From Bacillota bacterium (lineage in GTDB: Bacteria > Eremiobacterota > SpSt-956 > JAKJGF01): a stretch of DNA of 5,116 nt. The DNA is taken from the NCBI GenBank assembly GCA_029555925.1, contig JAKPQU010000472.1, positions 1 through 5,116 of the forward strand, written 5' to 3'. The position numbers and the translations under genes are program-made. Each line of letters starts with the position of its first letter. The stretch's first letter is position 1. Below, in pieces: positions 1 through 5,044 of the stretch. Under the pieces are notes generated by a model. That model was not told the origin of the DNA. It was given only the letters and a program-made list of their open reading frames with translations, and ran no database searches.

Positions 1-6
1 TTGAAA

Positions 7-43
7 GTCACAATCCCTTTTTCATCAGGTCAATGATTCCAAC
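7..43 (-). CRISPR. Possible terminal CRISPR repeat at the window edge (single copy)
   Basis: These 37 bases have the form of a CRISPR repeat. Read on the minus strand they begin GTTGGAATC, carry ACCTGATGAAAAAGGGATTG in the middle and end GTGAC, close to the GTT...GGGATTG.GAC pattern of many type I and III repeats. Only six bases (1-6) remain to the left, so any array would lie outside the window with this as its end copy, and 44 onward would be leader or trailer. No second copy occurs in the window, and no cas gene is present. The call rests on resemblance to remembered repeat families, not on visible periodicity. Confidence 0.4.
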
Positions 44-87
44 CGCACATTGTACCGCTCTTTACAGAGCAAGCAATTCCACTCCTG

Positions 88-247
88 GATTCGAGGATCA
101 CATATATATTTTTTTCTATCTTTTTGCACCCTATCCCCCCCTATCCCAGGAACCCTTATATTACAAGGCTTTTCAGATTCGAGGATCGAAAAAGCAAAAC
201 CCTTATGAATACTCATTCTTGATTTTTTCTTTGAGATCCTCGAATCT
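88..247. repeat. Three copies of GATTCGAGGATC, the last inverted
   Basis: GATTCGAGGATC occurs at 88-99 and, as AGATTCGAGGATC, at 175-187. Its reverse complement GATCCTCGAATCT is at 235-247. The second and third copies form a perfect 13-base inverted repeat around a 47-base loop, and the bases just inside are also loosely complementary (A-rich against T-rich). Short open frames cross these copies in both directions, so the coding appearance there is probably produced by the repeat. Function unknown: it could be a dispersed palindromic element of the host or a folded RNA. Confidence 0.6.
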
Positions 248-302
248 ATGATTTTTTTCATGGAATTTATGGTCTCTTTCTGTTACTATTTCTCTATAAA
301 TT

Positions 303-332
303 TATATTCCACATAAGTATATTCCACATAAG
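303..332. repeat. 15-base perfect tandem duplication
   Basis: TATATTCCACATAAG occupies 303-317 and is repeated immediately at 318-332 without mismatch. There are only two copies. This is most simply a recent replication-slippage duplication in non-coding DNA; no function is suggested. Confidence 0.85.
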
Positions 333-362
333 AGTTTGTTTTTCCTTCTTGTTAATCAGATT

Positions 363-394
363 CAAAAAAATTCCATGACTGCTTCCCCAGTCAT
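363..394 (-). terminator. Possible intrinsic terminator for the leftward operon
   Basis: On the minus strand ATGACTG and CAGTCAT (394-388 and 381-375) form a perfect 7-bp stem with a six-base loop. Four bases (GGAA) separate it from a run of seven T at 370-364. It faces the right way to end transcripts leaving epsI, about 340 bases beyond that gene's stop. The stem is only moderately GC-rich and the T run is offset, so it would be weak. No other hairpin with a T run lies between 394 and 734. Confidence 0.35.
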
Positions 395-460
395 AACCCG
401 CTATCGGATTACAACAGTGCTTTAAAGTTTTAAGAAAATTTTTTAAAATTAGGGTGAAGA

Positions 461-713
461 GAGGATAAGTTCTCATTCTTAGTACCGTAACAGGTAAAAG
501 GGTATCCATAAAAAGCTTCTGACTGGCAGGCTCTGGAGAAAAAAAATCAGGTTTTTATATAGAATTAAACATTAAATAAGGGCTAATTTATTGTCTGTAA
601 AACAAATTAAATAAGGCAGATTATTTTTCTTCGTAAGAGCCTGTCAGGCAGAAGCTGATAAATGGTTACACATTTACCTGTAGCGGTACTTAGAAGTATG
701 AGAATCCGTTCCT
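461..713. repeat. Long imperfect inverted repeat (arms about 461-550 and 617-713)
   Basis: The reverse complement of 461-550 aligns along its whole length with 617-713 at roughly 75-80 percent identity with a few small gaps. The best blocks are 514-534 against 636-656 (19 of 21 matching) and 481-498 against 673-690. The arms enclose about 65 AT-rich bases holding an 11-base direct repeat ATTAAATAAGG (571-581 and 606-616). The right arm ends close to the heptamer pair at 716-729. As RNA this would be a very long stem-loop. No transposase, clear target-site duplication or open frame accompanies it; it could be a decayed miniature transposon or a structured RNA. Confidence 0.6.
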
Positions 714-738
714 CCCGTAACGCGTTACGATTCTCATA
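697..738. repeat. 10-bp dyad framing a heptamer pair at the epsI stop
   Basis: TATGAGAATC (697-706) and GATTCTCATA (729-738) are perfect inverted repeats. Their 22-base loop contains nearly all of the palindrome CGTAACG-CGTTACG at 716-729. The right arm includes the TGA stop codon of epsI (736-734). On the minus strand no T run follows, so it is not a classical terminator. It may act as a 3'-end hairpin protecting the mRNA, or mark the edges of an inserted element. Confidence 0.55.
716..729. repeat. Heptamer pair CGTAACG-CGTTACG after epsI
   Basis: Two units of the CGTNACG heptamer stand side by side and make a perfect 14-base palindrome. They lie four bases beyond the epsI stop codon. This is the leftmost of seven clusters of the same heptamer family in the window. 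Confidence 0.75.
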
Positions 739-1297
739 TAAATCCCTGTAAAAATTTATCGATATAAATTATTGTATTTTTAATATCCTTATCTTCTCCG
801 GCACATACAACAGTCACAAGAGACCAGTTTTTTTCTCCTTTCATGGAAGACATAAACAGGTCTGAAAAAGAAGTAATCTTATTATTTTTATTGAAAAACC
901 AGTAGTAAAGAGTTTCTTTATTATTATTTTTAATAACGGTCATTTTAACTGTTTTAAATTGCTCTGTTATATTTATAATTTCTTCACTGTATATCAAATA
1001 CCCCCAGGCTTCATAACACACTCTGGGAGAATGGAGGAGCCTTGCATCATCTCCCGAGGATATGACTGTTACGGTAAAGGTTCCGTAATTTTCTTTTATT
1101 ATCTTCGTACCTGTAGTTACGGCAAATTTTTTTTCTTCTTCCGATAATACCACAGGAGTCCCTCTGTGATTTTCTATCACTTCAGGCAGTTTCAGAGAAT
1201 ATTCATTTTTCTCCGATGTCTTTTTTCCGCCTGTAAACATAGAAAAAATTATAAGAAAAAGAGCCAGTAATACTTCCAGGATGATGTTTTTTTCCAT
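734..1297 (-). CDS. EpsI-family (DUF3485-like) exosortase-associated protein
   Basis: A 187-residue protein with one N-terminal hydrophobic segment (about 5-20), which would anchor it in the inner membrane with the rest outside the cytoplasm. EpsI-family proteins accompany exosortases, next to or fused to them; their biochemical role is not firmly established. Seen here: the family's LHSPRVCYEAWGY motif at 88-100 (His89 and Cys94, matching the usual HSPxxC...GW), then LYYWFF at 130-135 and WSLVTV at 158-163, in the expected order and overall length. The ATG start at 1297 has GGGAG ten bases upstream (1312-1308). Its first 49 bases overlap the end of the exosortase gene in another frame, implying coupled translation. 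The stop is followed by a heptamer pair and a dyad. The call is supported by motif and neighbour; it is divergent from EpsI proteins of exopolysaccharide loci, so I give no gene symbol. Confidence 0.8.
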   Translation of the reverse strand: MEKNIILEVLLALFLIIFSMFTGGKKTSEKNEYSLKLPEVIENHRGTPVVLSEEEKKFAVTTGTKIIKENYGTFTVTVISSGDDARLLHSPRVCYEAWGYLIYSEEIINITEQFKTVKMTVIKNNNKETLYYWFFNKNNKITSFSDLFMSSMKGEKNWSLVTVVCAGEDKDIKNTIIYIDKFLQGFI

Positions 1298-2061
1298 AAT
1301 AAATATACTCCCAGTATGGCTATTATAAAATAGAATATACCGATAATATTATGAAACATGAGACTTTCTTCGCCGTGAAGAAAAATTCTTAAATATGCTA
1401 TGGATATTATTCTGAATATATTGCATATTATGGCAGTAATAACGGATAAAGGTATTAAGAGAAATATTTTCTGTTTCATAAAGAGTCCGAGAAGAATAAG
1501 AAAAAAAGCTGTAAAAAAAAGATATTTAGAACCGGAACATGGGGCACCGACTTCCAGCCTTATTTGATTTAAAAAAATCATTGTCCCATGTATTTCAACA
1601 GATACTCCTCCCATGCGAAGAAAAAAAGCTGCCACTGAAGTGCTCACCCTGCGGAGAAAAAATCCGAAGAACATATTTATATGATGTGTCCAGGGCAGCA
1701 TGAGGAACAGTATAAGAATTGCCGGAGGATTTTCTCTTATGTTTTCCCTGAAATAATAATATATAAGCAAAGAAAGAGAGATGATAAAAAACAGAGCAGA
1801 AATAATATTTATGCCTGTATGCCTTATGAAGACACTTATGACGGACATTATGGCTATGAGAAGCAAAATAATATTATTACTTTTTTTTACAGAAAAATTT
1901 CTCATATAAATGAGAAAAGCTATAAGCGCAATATATCCGTAAGAATCATAACCTTTTCCCGTCCATGTTACAACTAACCAGAGAACCTCGTCTCTATAGA
2001 AAAATAAAAGAGCAATAAAAAGGAATATGATTGATGCTTTTCTGCAGTTCCTCTGGAACAA
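1249..2061 (-). CDS. Exosortase (PEP-CTERM sorting transpeptidase-like enzyme)
   Basis: A polytopic inner-membrane protein of 270 residues if started at the TTG at 2061. Exosortases cut proteins at a C-terminal PEP-CTERM signal, a role analogous to sortase. The three expected catalytic residues are visible: Cys175 in EVGAPCSG (near 170-177), Arg217 in NIFRI (214-218) and His237 in MFHNIIG (235-241). The protein is otherwise a series of hydrophobic helices, with the family's early region WTGKGYDSYGYIALIAFLIY at 33-52 and an LPW near 122-124. Start choice: the frame also opens at an ATG at 2124 (291 residues), but that lacks a ribosome binding site and lies at the foot of a strong hairpin. The TTG has GGAGGG (2076-2071) nine bases upstream and begins MFQRNCRKASIIFLF, right before the first helix. 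It follows its likely substrate gene and overlaps epsI by 49 bases. Subfamily (Xrt letter) cannot be assigned by eye. Confidence 0.9.
   Translation of the reverse strand: MFQRNCRKASIIFLFIALLFFYRDEVLWLVVTWTGKGYDSYGYIALIAFLIYMRNFSVKKSNNIILLLIAIMSVISVFIRHTGINIISALFFIISLSLLIYYYFRENIRENPPAILILFLMLPWTHHINMFFGFFLRRVSTSVAAFFLRMGGVSVEIHGTMIFLNQIRLEVGAPCSGSKYLFFTAFFLILLGLFMKQKIFLLIPLSVITAIICNIFRIISIAYLRIFLHGEESLMFHNIIGIFYFIIAILGVYLLWKKTSSWKYYWLFFL
1308..1312 (-). promoter_or_regulatory. Ribosome binding site of the epsI-like gene
   Basis: GGGAG on the minus strand, ten bases before the ATG at 1297 and inside the last codons of the exosortase gene. The spacing is slightly long; translation probably also depends on ribosomes finishing the exosortase frame. 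Confidence 0.5.
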
Positions 2062-2070
2062 TATCAATAG

Positions 2071-2076
2071 CCCTCC
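2071..2076 (-). promoter_or_regulatory. Ribosome binding site that decides the exosortase start
   Basis: GGAGGG on the minus strand, nine bases before a TTG at 2061-2059. It is the only good ribosome binding site between the stop of the upstream gene (2128) and the first exosortase helix. The alternative ATG at 2124 is preceded by heptamer-repeat sequence with no purine-rich site. Confidence 0.6.
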
Positions 2077-2078
2077 AC

Positions 2079-2123
2079 AAAAAGTGAAGGGTGACCGGTG
2101 AAATCCGTGCCGGACACCCTTCA
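2079..2123 (-). terminator. Hairpin plus T run between target and exosortase genes (attenuator-like)
   Basis: On the minus strand TGAAGGGTG (2123-2115) pairs perfectly with CACCCTTCA (2093-2085). Inside it, after one T-T mismatch, CCGG pairs with CCGG, leaving an 11-base loop. The stem is followed by C and then TTTTT (2083-2079). This has the architecture of an intrinsic terminator, placed 5 bases after the target gene's stop. In an operon it would give partial termination or 3'-end protection, producing more target mRNA than exosortase mRNA. The T run is short, so read-through is expected. Confidence 0.6.
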
Positions 2124-2125
2124 TG

Positions 2126-2146
2126 AGTTACGCGTTACGTGTCACG
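2126..2146. repeat. Heptamer cluster spanning the target gene stop codon
   Basis: Three heptamers, AGTTACG, CGTTACG and TGTCACG, belong to the CGTNACG family. Read on the minus strand this DNA encodes the last residues (V-T-R-N-A) and the TAA stop of the VIT/PEP-CTERM protein. It is the only cluster in the window that enters a coding region. Confidence 0.7.
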
Positions 2147-4806
2147 ACCTTACCCGACCTGTAATAAATAACAAGAGCAATTAAAATCATAACGATAATC
2201 ATAAACACTGTTTCCGGCTCCGGTATGGACGGAGCAGTCATTTCACCGTTATAATTTCTGTCTATACCGAACTGTTTATACTGTTCCTGTGTTTCAAGCA
2301 CTATAAGTGCCGTATAAGGTGAAACCATATAATAATCCTTTGCCAGTTTTACTGTTTCACTGAATTCTTCATCGGACAGTTTATTTGCAATCTCCCTTTT
2401 ACGGGCTTCTACAAGATAATTTAAAGCCCATAATCTTCCTATATGATCATCGCTTACTTCCCTGTGTTCTTTCTTTAAATTGACTTTTCTCAATATATGT
2501 CCCGTGTCTTCTTCTTTTATAATGACAGAAATATCCTGTTTATATCCCTTCGGAAGTCTCACATAAAAGAATGCAGGACTTGCGGGAGTTATATCGATTT
2601 TACTCGACGGAACAGGTATTACAGATTTATCTGAAGTAATGCATTTACAGGTAATGTTATATTTTCCTCCCTGAAGAGCACAGGTTTCAACCTTTGAAAA
2701 AGCACCGTCCAGATTTTCCGGAACATTTACCCTCAGAGAGAGGCCGTTTACCTGCTGCACAAGATCTGTGACAAAGGAATTATCGTCATAATTAATTACA
2801 ATCACCCCTGCCGACAGTCCTTCATATCGTCCCGCTTTCTCTATGCAGTATTGTCCGTACGTTATAAGAGGATGGCCGCTGTGAACTATACCGAGAAATA
2901 CGGGCTTCAGGTCGTAGTTCTCAGGGAAAAAGCTTCTGTCAAGAGCAGGTACTATATCCATTCCTCCGTATGCTTCTAATCCATTTATGAATTCTGACGC
3001 TTTTTTCCTGTTTTCTTCCGTAACACTCACAGGAGACGGAAAGAGATTTTTATTTTCAAAATTTGCGGCTATAATATTAAATCTGTCATCAGGGCCCAGA
3101 TTATTTATAGATTTTATTATAGCTTCTTTTGCGCCTTTAAAAACCCCATCTTTTTCCATTTGAGCCGTACAGTCAATGAAATAGGTAACACTGACCGGTT
3201 CACTCTTCATATTTCTGAAAGAGGGATAAAAAGGTATCTGGTAACAGGTGAAATTCTTACTCGAATAGGCGAGGATATCTGACTGTTGACCTGTTTTTTC
3301 AATCAGAAGTTCAAAATCATCTGACCTGAAACCGTCTATAGCGATTTCTGCTCTTTTTTCATATCTTCCAAGAGAGGAAATTTTCATATCCTTCGAGGTT
3401 CCAGTTACTGAGAACATTTCCCCTTTAGAACTTACATCTATGATTGCAGAAGTCTTTGCTTTTTTGTCTATAGAAAAATTCCTTGTATGGAACATGACAG
3501 GTTGAAAAGACATGCCCTTTTCGCCCGGACAGAGAGGAGACGAAACACCTATTTTTACCTTCCTGGGAAGATTTGTTTCTACAGGAAATACCTTTAATGA
3601 GTAAAGATTTCCTCCGAGCCATGTAACAATGGCAGGGTCACGCTGTTTTGAGACTATGCTATTATAGGCTGTTTCGGCTTTTTCTTTTGCGGCTACAGAA
3701 GCGATATGTTCTTCTCCGTTTATCCAGAGAGACATTTTAGTAACTGCTCCACCGGGAGGAACTCGAAATTCACAGGTCATTTCCTGTTTGTTCCATTTTG
3801 ATGCCACATCAAGGGTTATTTCCTGATAGGAAAGCATACTGTCCAGATTGACAACTCCATCATAGTGGCACCCTGTCAGGTAAACACCTGTATAATAACC
3901 GTCATCGGTATATTCATCAAAATATCTGACATTTCTGTAGCCTATTTTTATTTTTTTCAGTCTTTCTTTCTCTGCTATCTGAATTTTTTCACCATAAAGA
4001 AGATAATATAATGTGGCAGCCTGATCACCGTAAATATAGTTAGAATAATTCTCCTGTTTCGGTATTAAATATCCTGCCAGAATGTCAAAAGGAGTTTCAT
4101 TATAAGCATAAATATTTACAAGGGCAGTTTTTATACCGCGTTGTTTTAACAGTGATTTATATATGTCAGCCCTTTCTTCTTCTTTACAGTTAACAGCTCT
4201 GTATATTTCCCGTCTTGTCACATAGGACATACCTGTTCTTACACCGCAGTATAAAACTGGTAAAATAATAGTAATGAGAATACAGGAAACTATAAGTAAC
4301 GTTTTATTATAAAATTCCTTTGCCATAGTAAAATTTCTTCTGAAGGCCACTGTGAAAACCCAGAGAGAAAGGAAAGGAGAAAAGCCCAGTATGCCCAGGC
4401 CATAAAATATTATGGCAATAGCAGATATTGGTATCAGAGGAATAAACCCCAGTGAGAACACAGAGGAATAAACCACTCCCAGGAATGTGGCATGGACAGT
4501 AAACAGGAGCAGTAATTTCGGGCACGGCCCTTTCCATAATGCTGTAATGGTTATGCCGATAAATCCTATAAAAAGAGCTGTATAAAGCTCGGGTGAATAG
4601 AAACATACAGGGAAAGGTATAAAATAGAGGTTTGTTACAAAAGCTCCTACCGGCAAAAGGACACCGAATAAGATCATAAGGAACCTGTAAATAGAATCAT
4701 GCCTGTCAACAAAATAGGCCCAGTAATTTCTTTGACTGCGATTATAGTTATTTCTTTCCCGGTCAAGCATTTCTCTTTCTTGTTCCGTTAAATTTTCTTC
4801 CGTCAT
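2128..4806 (-). CDS. Polytopic VIT/vWA-like membrane protein with PEP-CTERM sorting signal
   Basis: An 892-residue protein, the likely substrate of the adjacent exosortase. A charged cytoplasmic-looking N-terminus (1-40) is followed by five or six membrane segments (about 41-63, 73-91, 97-120, 121-156 probably two, 169-190). A VIT domain lies at about 325-425, with the hallmark A-x-x-x-Y-N-S-I-V...RDPA at 380-392 and VFPVETNLPRKV at 406-417. A vWA-like domain covers about 538-720; its MIDAS is degenerate (D545-C-T547-A-Q549 for DxSxS, GGMDI at 614-618, VHSGHP at 641-646 where TDG is usual). At 786-850 is the helical tail typical of VIT/vWA proteins (GRLWALNYL, VSPYTALIVLE). The C-terminus is a clear PEP-CTERM signal: SIPEPETV (860-867), a hydrophobic helix (868-882), then R883 and K886. 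The ATG at 4806 is chosen because AAGGAGG lies seven bases upstream; a GTG 12 codons earlier falls in a repeat. Function beyond sorting is unknown. Relatives are the integral-membrane PEP-CTERM and XrtN-type VIT proteins. Confidence 0.88.
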   Translation of the reverse strand: MTEENLTEQEREMLDRERNNYNRSQRNYWAYFVDRHDSIYRFLMILFGVLLPVGAFVTNLYFIPFPVCFYSPELYTALFIGFIGITITALWKGPCPKLLLLFTVHATFLGVVYSSVFSLGFIPLIPISAIAIIFYGLGILGFSPFLSLWVFTVAFRRNFTMAKEFYNKTLLIVSCILITIILPVLYCGVRTGMSYVTRREIYRAVNCKEEERADIYKSLLKQRGIKTALVNIYAYNETPFDILAGYLIPKQENYSNYIYGDQAATLYYLLYGEKIQIAEKERLKKIKIGYRNVRYFDEYTDDGYYTGVYLTGCHYDGVVNLDSMLSYQEITLDVASKWNKQEMTCEFRVPPGGAVTKMSLWINGEEHIASVAAKEKAETAYNSIVSKQRDPAIVTWLGGNLYSLKVFPVETNLPRKVKIGVSSPLCPGEKGMSFQPVMFHTRNFSIDKKAKTSAIIDVSSKGEMFSVTGTSKDMKISSLGRYEKRAEIAIDGFRSDDFELLIEKTGQQSDILAYSSKNFTCYQIPFYPSFRNMKSEPVSVTYFIDCTAQMEKDGVFKGAKEAIIKSINNLGPDDRFNIIAANFENKNLFPSPVSVTEENRKKASEFINGLEAYGGMDIVPALDRSFFPENYDLKPVFLGIVHSGHPLITYGQYCIEKAGRYEGLSAGVIVINYDDNSFVTDLVQQVNGLSLRVNVPENLDGAFSKVETCALQGGKYNITCKCITSDKSVIPVPSSKIDITPASPAFFYVRLPKGYKQDISVIIKEEDTGHILRKVNLKKEHREVSDDHIGRLWALNYLVEARKREIANKLSDEEFSETVKLAKDYYMVSPYTALIVLETQEQYKQFGIDRNYNGEMTAPSIPEPETVFMIIVMILIALVIYYRSGKVVTRNA

Positions 4807-4813
4807 AAATTTT

Positions 4814-4820
4814 CCTCCTT
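4814..4820 (-). promoter_or_regulatory. Strong ribosome binding site of the VIT/PEP-CTERM gene
   Basis: AAGGAGG on the minus strand, seven bases before the ATG at 4806. It fixes the start there rather than at the in-frame GTG at 4842, which would put the ribosome binding site inside the reading frame and begin translation in a heptamer cluster. Confidence 0.85.
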
Positions 4821-4827
4821 TATAAAT

Positions 4828-4848
4828 CGTGACGCGTAACACGTAACG
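4828..4848. repeat. Heptamer cluster upstream of the VIT gene
   Basis: Three units, CGTGACG, CGTAACA and CGTAACG, lie eight bases upstream of the ribosome binding site, within the predicted 5' untranslated leader of the operon. Because the units are nearly self-complementary, the leader RNA could fold here. Confidence 0.75.
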
Positions 4849-4862
4849 TGTTATTACTCCTT

Positions 4863-4878
4863 CGCATTACATATTACA
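4863..4878. repeat. Degenerate heptamer cluster
   Basis: Two diverged units, CATTACA and TATTACA, preceded by CG. On the opposite strand they read TGTAATA and TGTAATG, matching the CGTAATG variant seen at 5045-5074. Followed by AGGATCA, echoing the AGGATTA after the cluster at 4924-4953. Confidence 0.45.
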
Positions 4879-4883
4879 GGATC

Positions 4884-4912
4884 ATTATAGTTACTTTCAT
4901 AACTTATTAGAA
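4884..4912 (-). promoter_or_regulatory. Putative sigma-70-type promoter of the leftward operon
   Basis: A perfect TATAAT -10 box lies at 4889-4884 on the minus strand. At 17-base spacing the -35 position reads TTCTAA (4912-4907), a weak match to TTGACA. Transcription would start near 4877 and give a leader of about 70 bases. The dyad motif at 4886-4904 covers the -10 and most of the spacer, where a repressor would block polymerase, or an activator could compensate for the poor -35. Confidence 0.45.
4886..4904 (+). promoter_or_regulatory. Operator-like dyad motif, copy 1
   Basis: TATAGTTACTTTCATAACT, a 19-base motif with a dyad (AGTTA and TAACT around six bases). The copy at 5008-5026 differs at one position, and a diverged inverted copy is at 4971-4988. 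Overlap with the predicted -10 box suggests a binding site for an unseen regulator. Confidence 0.5.
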
Positions 4913-4923
4913 ATTAAGTGCTT

Positions 4924-4953
4924 CGTGACGCGTCACGCGTGACGCGTGACGCG
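4924..4953. repeat. Heptamer cluster, four perfect CGTNACG units
   Basis: CGTGACG, CGTCACG, CGTGACG and CGTGACG in exact tandem, then CG. This is the cleanest cluster and defines the consensus CGT-N-ACG, in which each unit is its own reverse complement apart from the central base. It lies just upstream of the predicted -35 region of the operon. Confidence 0.9.
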
Positions 4954-4970
4954 AGGATTATCTACAATTT

Positions 4971-4988
4971 GTTATGAACCACACTATA
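4971..4988 (-). promoter_or_regulatory. Operator-like dyad motif, copy 2 (inverted, diverged)
   Basis: On the minus strand this reads TATAGT then GTG then GTTCATAAC, matching 15 of the first 18 positions of the copy at 5008-5026. It is the inverted member of the set and can pair with that copy. Confidence 0.4.
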
Positions 4989-5037
4989 TTTATGGATAAT
5001 CTGACTGTATAGTTAGTTTCATAACTATCCATAAATA
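4987..5037. repeat. 12-bp perfect inverted repeat
   Basis: TATTTATGGATA (4987-4998) and TATCCATAAATA (5026-5037) are exact reverse complements separated by 27 bases. The right half starts at the last base of dyad copy 3 and the left half overlaps the last two bases of copy 2, so two inverted repeats interleave. Confidence 0.8.
5008..5026 (+). promoter_or_regulatory. Operator-like dyad motif, copy 3
   Basis: TATAGTTAGTTTCATAACT, identical to copy 1 except for one base, 122 bases away. Here the dyad is more complete: ATAGTTA (5009-5015) and TAACTAT (5022-5028) form a 7-bp stem with a six-base loop. No strong promoter elements accompany this copy. Confidence 0.5.
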
Positions 5038-5044
5038 ATGACCT

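Larger units (their letters stand above)
1..733. other. Gene-poor left flank downstream of the operon
   Basis: I see no credible gene in this stretch. Short open frames exist on both strands (up to 78 codons), but they overlap each other, lack ribosome binding sites, run through repeats and show no recognisable domain. It holds, left to right: a possible terminal CRISPR repeat (7-43), three copies of GATTCGAGGATC (88-99, 175-187 and inverted 235-247), a pyrimidine-rich AT stretch (100-150), a 15-base tandem duplication (303-332), a hairpin with a T run on the minus strand (363-394), a long imperfect inverted repeat (about 461-713) and a heptamer pair (716-729). Confidence 0.6.

Noticed and set aside
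25..261. Open frames of 78 codons (minus) and 72 codons (plus, 33-251) over the same DNA
   Set aside because: They overlap on opposite strands, lack ribosome binding sites, run through the GATTCGAGGATC repeats and the possible CRISPR repeat, and show no recognisable domain.
294..509. 71-codon minus-strand frame
   Set aside because: It ends within the 15-base tandem duplication, crosses the putative terminator hairpin and starts inside the long inverted repeat; no ribosome binding site or family resemblance.
461..713. Complete insertion sequence between the inverted arms
   Set aside because: Only about 65 bases lie between the arms and no transposase frame exists, so at most it is a non-autonomous remnant.
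697..738. Intrinsic terminator at the end of epsI
   Set aside because: The dyad is perfect, but the loop is 22 bases and no T run follows on the minus strand.
959..1147. Plus-strand frame of 62 codons, and a similar one of 98 codons at 1681-1977
   Set aside because: Both lie wholly inside well-supported minus-strand genes (epsI-like and exosortase) and read as their antisense shadows.
3425..3622. Minus-strand frames of 65 codons here and 99 codons at 4307-4606
   Set aside because: Alternative-frame shadows within the VIT/PEP-CTERM gene, with no ribosome binding sites or domains.
4804..4842. GTG start at 4842 giving a 904-residue target protein
   Set aside because: The extra 12 codons start in a heptamer cluster and contain the ribosome binding site of the ATG at 4806, which has ideal spacing.
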